Shown one piece after another: positions 41,290 to 48,905 of a DNA stretch of 64,000 nucleotides. The stretch lies in contig NZ_SMBU01000022.1 in assembly GCF_004342485.1 (NCBI RefSeq), positions 1-64,000 of the forward strand, written 5' to 3'. The notes under the pieces are model-generated. The model was not told the origin of the DNA. It saw nothing but the letters and a program-made list of their open reading frames with translations, and searched no databases. The translations under genes and the position numbers were made by a program. Source of the DNA: Roseateles saccharophilus (GTDB lineage Bacteria > Pseudomonadota > Gammaproteobacteria > Burkholderiales > Burkholderiaceae_C). How positions within the stretch are numbered: position 1 is the first letter of the stretch; each line of letters begins with the position of its first letter.

Positions 41290-41849
41290 GCGCACGCATC
41301 CTGCTCGTCGACGACGAACCCAACATCCTCGCCTCCCTGCAGCGCCTGATGCGCAACGGTCTCGAGGATGCCGAAGGTGGTCGCTACCAGGTGGAATGCT
41401 TCACCGACGCGAGCGCCGCCCTGGCTCGCGCCCTGGAGTGCGCCTTCGCCCTGGTCATCTCGGACCAGCGCATGCCCGGGATGAGCGGGGTGGAATTCCT
41501 GACAGCGCTGCGCCAGATCCAGCCCGATTGCGGCCGCATCGTGCTGTCCGGTTACGCGGACCTGAACGCGCTGATGGCGGCCATCAACGAAGCCGCCATC
41601 GACCGCTTCATCTCCAAGCCCTGGACCGATTTCGAACTGCTCAGCGCAGTGCGCCAGGTACTGCGCATCCGCGAGTTGACCGTTGAGAACCAGTTGCTGG
41701 CCGATCAGGTCCGCCAGCAGCGCGGCGTGCTCAGTGCGCAAGAAGCCGAGATTCGTCGCCTGGAGAAGCTGGAACCCGGAATCACCCATGTCCGATGGGG
41801 ATGCGATGGCTCCTTCATCCTCGAGGATCCGGGCGAGGTCGCACCATGA
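41286..41849 (+). CDS. Single-REC response regulator with C-terminal extension
   Basis: A 187-residue protein with a receiver at 1-130: LVDDEPNIL, acceptor Asp in LVISDQRMPGMSGVEF, VLSGYAD and Lys in ISKPWTD. A helix (about 130-160) and a short tail follow, but no output domain. It resembles the REC half of its upstream neighbour, so the pair may come from a duplication. It overlaps both neighbours by 4 bp (ATGA at the kinase start). Confidence 0.87.
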   Translation: MSARILLVDDEPNILASLQRLMRNGLEDAEGGRYQVECFTDASAALARALECAFALVISDQRMPGMSGVEFLTALRQIQPDCGRIVLSGYADLNALMAAINEAAIDRFISKPWTDFELLSAVRQVLRIRELTVENQLLADQVRQQRGVLSAQEAEIRRLEKLEPGITHVRWGCDGSFILEDPGEVAP

Positions 41850-43936
41850 ACTCCATGCCCTTGAACGGCGATTTCCGGCTCGCCCTGCAGGCGGTGACGA
41901 CGCCGACGCTGGTGCACGACGCGGACCGGATTCTGCTCGCGAACGCTGCCATGCAGCGCCTTCTTGGCTACGCTGAAGACGAGCTGCAGAAGATGCCGCC
42001 TCACGGCTGGGCAGTTGCCGAACATGCGGATGTACTGAAGCGCTATGGCGAGCGCTGCCTGAGCGAGGATGGTGAACTGCCGGCCATCGAGATCGAGGCC
42101 AGCACCGGCAGCGGCGCGAATCGGGTGCTGGAGATCAAGGGCCAGCGGGTCGTCTCGGGTGGCCAAGCCTGTGCGGTTCTGAGCGGGGTGGATCTCAGTG
42201 ACATCCGCCACGTGCAGAACAGCTTGTACGACATGGGCCGCGTGCTCACCCAAATCCTCGAGAACAGCCCGGTTGCAACCTTCGTCATCGACAAGGCGCA
42301 CCGGGTCACGCACTGGAATTCCGCCTGCGCCCAGACGACGGGCCGCGATGCGTCCTACATGCTGGGCCGCGAAGATGCCTGGCGCGCCTTCTATCCCCGG
42401 CACAGACCTTTGTTGGCGGACCTGATCGTGGACGGTCTCGTAGAGAGGGAAAGCCAGTACTTGTACGGGGGGCGCTGCCATCGGTCACCCCACATTTCCA
42501 ACGCCTTCGAGGTCGAGAGTTTCTTCCCCGACTTCGGCGAAGGGGGGCGTTGGCTCTTCTTCACGGCCGCACCGATCAGCGACATGCAGGGGCAGATCAT
42601 CGGCGCCATCGAGACGCTGCAGGACGTCACACGCCGCCGCCAGGCCGAGGACGAACTACGCCGTCATCGGAGCGAACTCGAGAACATGATCGCCGATCGC
42701 ACGGCCGAGCTGCTCAGCACCCACCATGAACTCGAGGCCTTCCTGGAGAACGCGTCGGTCGGGATCATCGCGACGGCGAACAACCGCGTACAGCGGGGAA
42801 ACAAGAAGTTCGTCGAGATGTTCGAACTTGGCGACATTCCAGCGCACGGCTTGGAGACACGTCGCCTGTTCAAGAGCGACGACGATTTCATGGCTTTGGG
42901 GCGCATTGCCCACCCGGTGCTGTCCCAGGGCGACTCACTGCTTCACGAGATGGAGGTTTGCACGCTGGCCGGGCATCGCTTATGGGTGCAGATCATTGCC
43001 TATGTCGCCAATCCTTCGGAGCCTGATGCCGGCACATGGTGGCTGTTGCAGGACCGCACCGAAGTGCGCCGGGTGCAGCGTGAGCTGGAGCTGAACTACG
43101 AACGCATCAAGCAGACCAATTCGCGCCTCGAAGAGGCGCAGAACCAGTTGCTGCAGTCCGAAAAGATGGCATCCATCGGACAACTCGCCGCCGGCGTCGC
43201 CCATGAGATCAACAACCCCATCGGATTTGTCAGCTCCAACCTCGGTTCGCTGCGCGGCTACATCGAGCCCGTGTTCGGCCTGCTGAAGCTTCTCAAGCGC
43301 CTGCCTGCTGCCGCACTGCCATCCGAACTCAGCGCAGAGCTCAGGCGTGTCGATGCAGCCGTCGACCTGGATTTCGTGCAGGAGGATTTGCCCCAGTTGC
43401 TCGATGAGAGCGAGGAGGGTTTATCACGGGTGAAGAAGATCGTTCAGGACCTGAAAGACTTCTCTCGCGTCGACCACGCCGACTGGCAGGACGCCGATCT
43501 CAATGCCGGCTTGGACTCCACCCTCAACGTCGTCATGAACGAGGTCAAGTACAAGGCCGAGGTGCGCAAGAACTATGGTGTCCTGCCACCCGTTCGCTGC
43601 ATCGCGGCCCAACTGAACCAGGTCTTCATGAACCTGATCGTCAACGCGGCCCATGCCATCCCCGAGCGCGGCACGCTCACTTTGAGCAGCCGTGCGGAAA
43701 ACGATTGGGTCTGCATCGAGGTCGCCGACACCGGGACCGGCATGACCGAGGAGGTCAAGCGCCGCATCTTCGAGCCCTTCTTCACGACCAAGCCTGTCGG
43801 GAAGGGCACAGGCCTGGGCCTGTCCCTGTCCTTCTCCATCGTGCAAAAGCATGGTGGCCGTATCGAGGTGGACTCCGAGCCTGGTGTCGGCACGCGCTTT
43901 TACGTCTGGATTCCTGTGCGCCCTGCCCAGTCGTGA
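41846..43936 (+). CDS. PAS-containing sensor histidine kinase
   Basis: A 696-residue kinase without membrane helices. Three PAS-like domains are seen at about 12-125, 140-285 (HWNSACAQTTGRDASYMLG) and 310-430. A coiled coil follows, then HisKA with AAGVAHEINNPIGFVSSNLG and HATPase with VNAAHAIPERG, DTGTGM and GKGTGLGLSLSFSIV. It is probably the kinase for the two REC genes with which it overlaps. The ATG at 41846 inside the preceding stop is preferred over an earlier in-frame ATG at 41795. Confidence 0.92.
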   Translation: MNSMPLNGDFRLALQAVTTPTLVHDADRILLANAAMQRLLGYAEDELQKMPPHGWAVAEHADVLKRYGERCLSEDGELPAIEIEASTGSGANRVLEIKGQRVVSGGQACAVLSGVDLSDIRHVQNSLYDMGRVLTQILENSPVATFVIDKAHRVTHWNSACAQTTGRDASYMLGREDAWRAFYPRHRPLLADLIVDGLVERESQYLYGGRCHRSPHISNAFEVESFFPDFGEGGRWLFFTAAPISDMQGQIIGAIETLQDVTRRRQAEDELRRHRSELENMIADRTAELLSTHHELEAFLENASVGIIATANNRVQRGNKKFVEMFELGDIPAHGLETRRLFKSDDDFMALGRIAHPVLSQGDSLLHEMEVCTLAGHRLWVQIIAYVANPSEPDAGTWWLLQDRTEVRRVQRELELNYERIKQTNSRLEEAQNQLLQSEKMASIGQLAAGVAHEINNPIGFVSSNLGSLRGYIEPVFGLLKLLKRLPAAALPSELSAELRRVDAAVDLDFVQEDLPQLLDESEEGLSRVKKIVQDLKDFSRVDHADWQDADLNAGLDSTLNVVMNEVKYKAEVRKNYGVLPPVRCIAAQLNQVFMNLIVNAAHAIPERGTLTLSSRAENDWVCIEVADTGTGMTEEVKRRIFEPFFTTKPVGKGTGLGLSLSFSIVQKHGGRIEVDSEPGVGTRFYVWIPVRPAQS

Positions 43937-44063
43937 TGATCATCACCTTGAACTTCGCCCACTACCTGTCTTCACGTCGGCCTCGTCGGCCAGTCGCCTC
44001 AGCAAGGGATCCGGTTTTCGGGGGGCAAGGTCACAGTGATGGCGATAAGGTGCATAAACACAC

Positions 44064-44093
44064 AAGCACTCAAGCACTCAAGCACTCAAGCAC
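44064..44093 (+). repeat. 8-bp tandem repeat (AAGCACTC x 3.75) upstream of toxin-antitoxin genes
   Basis: Three exact copies and one partial copy of AAGCACTC lie 17-46 bp before the antitoxin ATG, next to a possible -10-like GCATAA at 44052-44057. An array in this place could change promoter spacing or bind the antitoxin. Confidence 0.85.
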
Positions 44094-44109
44094 CGTATTG
44101 GAGGGCAAT

Positions 44110-44349
44110 ATGAACACCGTTCGCTGGAACATCGCCGTGTCGCCGGACGTAGATCAGTCCGTGCGCATGTTCATCGCCGCGCAGGGCGGCGGCCGCAAGG
44201 GCGACTTGTCGCGCTTCATCGAGGAAGCTGTGCGCGCCTACCTGCTGGAGCGCGCCGTCGATCAGGCCAAGACGGCTGCTACCAGCATGAGCGAAACCGA
44301 ATTGATCGACCTCATCGACGAGGCTGTGCAATGGGCGCGTGAGCACTGA
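44110..44349 (+). CDS. Ribbon-helix-helix antitoxin
   Basis: A 79-residue protein beginning MNTVRWNIAVSPDVDQSVRM, with RKGDLSRFIEEAVRAYLLER, the pattern of an RHH DNA-binding domain (beta strand then two helices). The C-terminal helix (SMSETELIDLIDEAVQWA) would bind the toxin. GGAGG lies 6 bp upstream of the ATG. The toxin ATG follows at the stop codon. Autorepression at the repeated upstream sequence is likely by family habit. Confidence 0.85.
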   Translation: MNTVRWNIAVSPDVDQSVRMFIAAQGGGRKGDLSRFIEEAVRAYLLERAVDQAKTAATSMSETELIDLIDEAVQWAREH

Positions 44350-44766
44350 TGCGCGTAATCCTTGACACCAACGTTCTGCTCGGCGCGCTGATTTCGCCCC
44401 ATGGGCCACCCGATGCGATCTATCGCGCCTGGCGCGCGGCGCGCTTCGAGCTGGTGACATCGGCGGCACAGCTCGACGAGCTGCGGCGGATGAGCCGCTA
44501 CCCCAAGCTCAAGACCATCTTGCCCGCGCACCGCGTCGGCACGATGGTCAACAGCATGCAGCGCGCCATCGTTTTGGCGCAACTGCCGCCGCTGCCGGAT
44601 GGCATCGAGGCGAATGATCCGAACGATGCGTTCCTGCTGGCGATGGCCATGGGCGGCGACGCCGACTACCTGGTGACGGGCGACCGCCGCGCCGGGCTGC
44701 TGCAACGCGGCAGCATTGGGCGCGCGCATCGTCACGCCGGCCACCTTCTGCGCCGAGGCGCTTTGA
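44349..44766 (+). pseudogene. PIN-domain toxin, frameshifted near its C-terminus
   Basis: PIN-fold ribonuclease paired with the RHH antitoxin. Acidic residues of the active site are present: Asp in ILDTNVLLGAL, Glu in LDELRRM, Asp in NDPNDAFLLAMA and GDADYLVTGDRR. After RAGLLQRGSIG the frame slips in a run of alternating GC (44719-44727). The other frame gives ARIVTPATFCAEAL and a stop at 44764-44766, the expected end. As read without correction, the protein runs on to 44987 with unrelated sequence. The core may still fold, so activity cannot be excluded. Confidence 0.75.
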
Positions 44767-44769
44767 GCC

Positions 44770-44868
44770 ATGCCGGTCAGCTTCCTGTCCATCACGCAAC
44801 GGGAACGCTACGGCCGTTACCCAGACACGCTTTCCGGCGAAGAACTGGCGCGCTACTTCCACCTGCCG
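44770..44868 (+). pseudogene. Tn3-family transposase TnpA, N-terminal stub
   Basis: Thirty-three codons from [20 protein letters not shown] to LARYFHL match the DUF4158 start of Tn3-family TnpA. Similarity ends at about 44868, five bases before the end of the cobalamin operon on the other strand. A toxin-antitoxin pair beside tnpA is a known Tn3-family layout, so 44064-44868 is probably the left-over end of one such transposon. Confidence 0.8.
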
Positions 44869-44872
44869 TCCA

Positions 44873-45226
44873 TCAGCGGTCATCGGCGCCCCCCGGTCCC
44901 TGGTGGAAGACGAGGTCCTCGACGACCCGGCCACCGACCAGATGTTGTTCGACGATGCGCGCCATATTGGCCGGCGTGACGTTGTAGTACCAGGTGCCGT
45001 CGGGCTGCACGCACATCACCGGGCCACCCTTGCAGGCGGCGAAGCAGTTGACGCGGCTCCGCTTGACGCGGAGTTCGCCCTCATGGAGCCCGGCGGCCTT
45101 GAAGCGCTCGCCCAGGCTGTCGAACAAGGCCTGGGATTCGCCATCCTGGGTGCAGCGCGGGCCGGTGCAGACGAGCAGGTGGCGGCGGTAGCCGGAAATC
45201 TTGGGTTTCTGGACAGGTTCGGTCAT
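44873..45226 (-). CDS. Thioredoxin-like [2Fe-2S] ferredoxin
   Basis: A 117-residue protein with Cys in [15 protein letters not shown] and in [14 protein letters not shown], the four-cysteine pattern of thioredoxin-like [2Fe-2S] ferredoxins. It is the last gene of the cobalamin operon, 22 bp after cobJ, as in many proteobacterial cob clusters. It may supply electrons to a reductive step such as ring contraction or cobalt reduction. ATG at 45226 is used; a longer frame upstream lies inside cobJ. Confidence 0.85.
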   Translation of the reverse strand: MTEPVQKPKISGYRRHLLVCTGPRCTQDGESQALFDSLGERFKAAGLHEGELRVKRSRVNCFAACKGGPVMCVQPDGTWYYNVTPANMARIVEQHLVGGRVVEDLVFHQGPGGADDR

Positions 45227-45248
45227 GGCGGTTGCGGGCCGGTTCTGT

Positions 45249-46238
45249 TCAACGCTCGTCTGCGTCCTCGGCACCGACGGGCTCGACGGCGCCGTCCATC
45301 GGTTCGGCCAGCGTCGCGGCGATGTAGTCCTCGGGCAGGTCGTGCTCGCACGCCAGCTCGGCCACGGAGCGGCCCGCGTCGACCTGCTCGCGCAGCGCGT
45401 GCAGCCAGCCCAGCAGGCCGGTGGACAACGAGCGCCCTGGCTTCTCGCCATCGCGCGTCTCGCCGCCCTGCGCGAGCCCGTCGTACTTGTTCGCGTAGCC
45501 GCGCGGCGTCACCATCAGCCCGTTGCGCAAAAACGTGCTGCTGTTGCCGATCAGCACGGTGCTGAGCATGCCGATGTCCTGCTCGCTCATCTGGTCCAGC
45601 GTCGTGAAGACGAGGTTCTGGCGACGCCGGTAGGCGCTCTTGACGATGGCCACGGGGGTATCCGCGCGCCGATGCCGCAGGAACAGACGCTGCGCCTCGA
45701 CGATCTGGCGCGTGCGCCGACCGCTCTTGGGGTTGTAGAGCGCGACGACAAAGTCCGCCCGCGCGACCGCATCGAGCCGGCGCGCGATGACGGGCCAGGG
45801 CGTCAGCAGGTCGCTCAGCGAGATCGCGCAGAAGTCGTGCGTTAGCGGCGCGCCGACGAGAGCCGCGCAGGCGTTGAGTGCGGATGCACCCGGCACGATC
45901 TCGACCTGCACCGCATCGTCTGGCGTCCAGCCGGCCTGGAACAGCACTTCGTAGGTCGGGCCGGCCATGCCATAGACGCCGGCGTCACCGGACGAGATCA
46001 GCGCGACCTTCTTGCCTTCGCGCGCGGCCTCCAGCGCGCTGACCGCCCGGTCCAGCTCCTCGGTCATGCCCTTGCGCACGACCTCCTTGCCCTCGAGCAG
46101 GTCAGCCACGAGCTTGATGTAGGTCACATAGCCGACGACGACGTCGGCCTCGGCGATCGCGCTGCGCGCGCGCGCCGTCATGTGCTCGACGCTGCCGGGG
46201 CCGATGCCCACGAGCGTGATCTTGCCGGCCGCGGACAT
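45249..46238 (-). CDS. cobJ: Precorrin-3B / cobalt-factor III C17-methyltransferase
   Basis: A 329-residue SAM methyltransferase that contracts the corrin ring. It opens with KITLVGIGPGSVEHMTARAR, has ISSGDAGVYGMAG and PGASALNACAALVGAPLTHDF, and ends the core with IGNSSTFLRNGLMVTPRGY. About 70 residues beyond the usual end form a C-terminal extension of unknown role. The ATG shares bases with the stop of the CbiM-like gene. Confidence 0.93.
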   Translation of the reverse strand: MSAAGKITLVGIGPGSVEHMTARARSAIAEADVVVGYVTYIKLVADLLEGKEVVRKGMTEELDRAVSALEAAREGKKVALISSGDAGVYGMAGPTYEVLFQAGWTPDDAVQVEIVPGASALNACAALVGAPLTHDFCAISLSDLLTPWPVIARRLDAVARADFVVALYNPKSGRRTRQIVEAQRLFLRHRRADTPVAIVKSAYRRRQNLVFTTLDQMSEQDIGMLSTVLIGNSSTFLRNGLMVTPRGYANKYDGLAQGGETRDGEKPGRSLSTGLLGWLHALREQVDAGRSVAELACEHDLPEDYIAATLAEPMDGAVEPVGAEDADER

Positions 46239-46894
46239 CAAGCCGCCAGTCCGGCGCGCCTGCACCAGCCCTCATCGAATGCCAGCGCCACGAGGGCACG
46301 GCCGCCACTCGAGCGCAGCCTGCCGCCCAGCGCCACCAGGCCGATCGTCATGAGCGGCTCCACCGCCACAAGCAGTAGGTAGGAGGCGGCAAACGTCGCC
46401 CAGCCGGCCAGCGGTGCGGCCACCGTGCTGATGGACAGCCAGAAGCCCACCATCAGCGTGACACCGGCGTAGTAGAGAGCGTCCAGCTTGACGACGTTGG
46501 CCACCGTCAGGCGCTGCAGCCTGCGGCCGAGTGTGTGGTGCACGAGGACAAGCGGCAGCCCGAGGCTGAGGAAGTTCACCGCCAGATGGACCATGTCCTG
46601 CGGCTCGAACAGCAGCGCCTGCAGCAGCAGACCCAGGCCGAAGCCGAACAGCGTGGGCACGAAGCCGAACAGCAGGTAGGCCGGCATTGCGCCGACCAGG
46701 TGCAGCTCGGACGGGCCGACAGGTAGATGCCAGGCCTGCATCAGCAGCGAGAAGAAGAAGGCAGCCAACGCGGTGCGCAGCCACAGCACCGGCTGCTTCA
46801 GCAGGGCCGGCGCATGGGCCGCCAGCAGCGCGCTCGCGCCCGCGGCCGCCAGCGCCAGCTTGGGCGATGTCAGGATGCCGATTTCGATGTGCAT
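46238..46894 (-). CDS. cbiM: CbiM-like cobalt ECF transporter permease
   Basis: A 218-residue protein beginning MHIEIGILTSPKLALAAAG, with His2 in the position of the CbiM metal-site His, and six or so helices (FGFVPTLFGFGLGLLLQALL, PLVLVHHTLGRRL). It is the substrate-binding subunit of a cobalt importer. Genes for CbiN, CbiQ and CbiO are not next to it, so partners must be elsewhere or it acts alone. Confidence 0.82.
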   Translation of the reverse strand: MHIEIGILTSPKLALAAAGASALLAAHAPALLKQPVLWLRTALAAFFFSLLMQAWHLPVGPSELHLVGAMPAYLLFGFVPTLFGFGLGLLLQALLFEPQDMVHLAVNFLSLGLPLVLVHHTLGRRLQRLTVANVVKLDALYYAGVTLMVGFWLSISTVAAPLAGWATFAASYLLLVAVEPLMTIGLVALGGRLRSSGGRALVALAFDEGWCRRAGLAA

Positions 46895-46906
46895 GAAAAG
46901 TCTCCT

Positions 46907-47332
46907 TCAGGGGTTGATGAGGACAGGGAAAGTTGGGGCGGCGCAGCGCGCCACCGACACGGTGGCGTGGCGGCCGTCGCCGCCGCGGAGCTTGTGTTTC
47001 TCGACCAGCAGCGCCGACGTATCCGCCGCGCCGGCGGCCAGCAGCGCGGCCGCCTCGCTGACCGAGGGCGTGCCGGTGTGGCGGCGCACGGTCTCCGACG
47101 GGTTGGGCACGGCCACTGCGGCCAGTTGCTCGGGCGCGTAGAAGCGCAGCAGCCAGCCGTGCCGGGCGGCCAGCGCGAGCAGGCCCGGCTCGTCGGCCTT
47201 GAGGTTGATGCTCGCGGCCGCGGCGACGTCGCCGAGCTGCGCGCCAGCCCGCGCCAGCGCCTCGCCGACGGCGTGCTCGAGCGTCTGCGCCGGCGTGCCG
47301 CGATCGCAGCCCAGGCCGAGGGCGACCTTCAT
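46907..47332 (-). CDS. cobE: CobE / CbiG C-terminal domain protein
   Basis: A 141-residue protein beginning MKVALGLGCDRGTPAQTLEH, with AAASINLKADEPGLLALA and VARCAAPTFPVLINP-type ends, matching CobE (the C-terminal domain of CbiG). In this operon the two CbiG domains are separate genes; the N-terminal part is the upstream neighbour, overlapping by 4 bp. Confidence 0.87.
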   Translation of the reverse strand: MKVALGLGCDRGTPAQTLEHAVGEALARAGAQLGDVAAAASINLKADEPGLLALAARHGWLLRFYAPEQLAAVAVPNPSETVRRHTGTPSVSEAAALLAAGAADTSALLVEKHKLRGGDGRHATVSVARCAAPTFPVLINP

Positions 47333-48099
47333 CGCGCCGCCTCCGCGGCTGCGCGCGGCGGCCGGTAGACCACCAGCCGCTCGTGCAGGCGCTGCCACAG
47401 GGCCGGCGGCACTTCGGCATGGGTGACCCACAGCACGGCCGCATAGCGGTCCAGGTCCACCGCGTCGAAGCGCTCGAAGCGGTGGATGTTGGCCGGCAGC
47501 GGCGTCGGCCGCGTCCACCAGTGCGGGCTGCCCGCCTCCTGCACGAAGGCCACCGGCTCCTCGTTGACGACGGCGGCCGACACGCGCGTGATGTTGAGCT
47601 TGGGGGCCTCGACGGTCCAGCCGAGCTCGCGGCCGAGGATGTCCACCGGGATGGTCTTGCCGACGTCGGACGCCGTCGTCAGCACCGGCACGGCGCCGAG
47701 CAGTGCGGCCACCGTCTCGGCGCAGGCGTTGGCGCCGCCGACATGGCCCGACAGCACCGGGATCACGAACTGGCCGGCGTCGTCGACGACCAGCACGCCG
47801 GGGTCCTCGTCTTTGCTCTTCAGATGCGGCGCGATCAGCCGCACGACGGCGCCGAGCGACACGAAGAAGACGATCTGATCGTGGCTCGCAAACAGCCCGG
47901 CGATTTCATCCTTGAACGGCCCGGTGTAGGCCCAGACCTCGTTGGGCAGGCCCTGCATCGCGTCGGCGAACTTCGCGGCCACGCAAACGCGCGCTCGCGG
48001 CAGCGCGCGCGCCAGGGCCGCGGCCTGCTGCGCGCCATGCTTGGTGATGGCCACCAGCACGATGCGCACCGGTCCGGTCTCGTGGCGGGGCTCGTTCAT
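47329..48099 (-). CDS. cbiG: Cobalt-precorrin-5A hydrolase, CbiG N-terminal/central part
   Basis: A 256-residue protein opening the delta-lactone ring in the oxygen-independent route. It has VLVAITKHGAQQA, FFVSLGAVVRLIAPHLKSKD and VLSGHVGGANACAETVAALL, all CbiG landmarks. The C-terminal CobE-like domain is encoded separately next door. ATG at 48099 overlaps the cobI stop. Confidence 0.9.
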   Translation of the reverse strand: MNEPRHETGPVRIVLVAITKHGAQQAAALARALPRARVCVAAKFADAMQGLPNEVWAYTGPFKDEIAGLFASHDQIVFFVSLGAVVRLIAPHLKSKDEDPGVLVVDDAGQFVIPVLSGHVGGANACAETVAALLGAVPVLTTASDVGKTIPVDILGRELGWTVEAPKLNITRVSAAVVNEEPVAFVQEAGSPHWWTRPTPLPANIHRFERFDAVDLDRYAAVLWVTHAEVPPALWQRLHERLVVYRPPRAAAEAAR

Positions 48100-48905
48100 T
48101 GCACCGTCTCCTCGGCCGGCAGCGGCCCGGTTTTCTTCAGGCATCCGCGGATGCGATCGCCGCGCACGCGCCGTGGGTTGGCCACGAGCAGCAGGGACAG
48201 ATAGCTGAGCTTGGTCCCGCGCAGGTCCAACATGTCGCGGCCGCGCAGCACGCGCTCGTCGGGCGCACCGCAGCGCTCGACGAAGGCGGCTCCGTCCAGC
48301 AGCCCGCGCGCCAGCAGCCAGTCGAGCAGCTCGTCGACGAGGGGCTTGACCTTCAGCAGCACCAGCGTGTCGAAGTCGTCGAGCAGCCGGTCGAGCGCGG
48401 CCACGCCATAGGCAGCGGGCACGATGGCCACCGTGTCGTCCTGCTCAGCCAGCGGCCGGCCCACGCCGGCGCAGGCCGCAGTGAACGCGTTGACGCCGGG
48501 CAGCACCTGGATTTCGACGCGCCCGTCCAACGCGCGCACGGTGCGCGCGAGATGGCCGAAGGTGGCGTAGGTGCTGGCGTCGCCCTCGACGAGGAAGAGC
48601 ACGTCGCGGCCGGCCTGCAGCAACGGCAGCACGGCCTCGGCGGCGCGCAACCAGGCGCGCGACAGCTTCTCGCCGTCATGGGTCATCGGGAACAGCAGGC
48701 AATGGTGCTCGCCCGGCGGCGCCAGGCCCGCGCGCTGCACGATGTCGAAGGCATAGCTCGGAGTCTTCGTGCTTCGCGCCGGATAGGTCCAGACCGTGTC
48801 GCGGCGCTCGAGCTGGGCCCAGGCGGCGCGCGTGATCAGCCCCGGGTCGCCGGGGCCCAGGCTGACGCCGACGAGCCGGCCCATGCGCGTGACGGCACCG
48901 CTCAT
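48096..48905 (-). CDS. cobI: Precorrin-2 / cobalt-factor II C20-methyltransferase
   Basis: A 269-residue SAM methyltransferase beginning MGRLVGVSLGPGDPGLITRA after a short leader, with LVEGDASTYATFGHLAR and LPGVNAFTAACAGVGRPLAE. It methylates C20 early in the corrin pathway. The ATG at 48905 overlaps the cobL stop by 4 bp; a longer in-frame extension upstream is not CobI-like. Confidence 0.93.
   Translation of the reverse strand: MSGAVTRMGRLVGVSLGPGDPGLITRAAWAQLERRDTVWTYPARSTKTPSYAFDIVQRAGLAPPGEHHCLLFPMTHDGEKLSRAWLRAAEAVLPLLQAGRDVLFLVEGDASTYATFGHLARTVRALDGRVEIQVLPGVNAFTAACAGVGRPLAEQDDTVAIVPAAYGVAALDRLLDDFDTLVLLKVKPLVDELLDWLLARGLLDGAAFVERCGAPDERVLRGRDMLDLRGTKLSYLSLLLVANPRRVRGDRIRGCLKKTGPLPAEETVQ

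Noticed and set aside
44064-44093. Short tandem repeat as a CRISPR array
   Set aside because: The unit is 8 bp with no spacers and no cas genes nearby.
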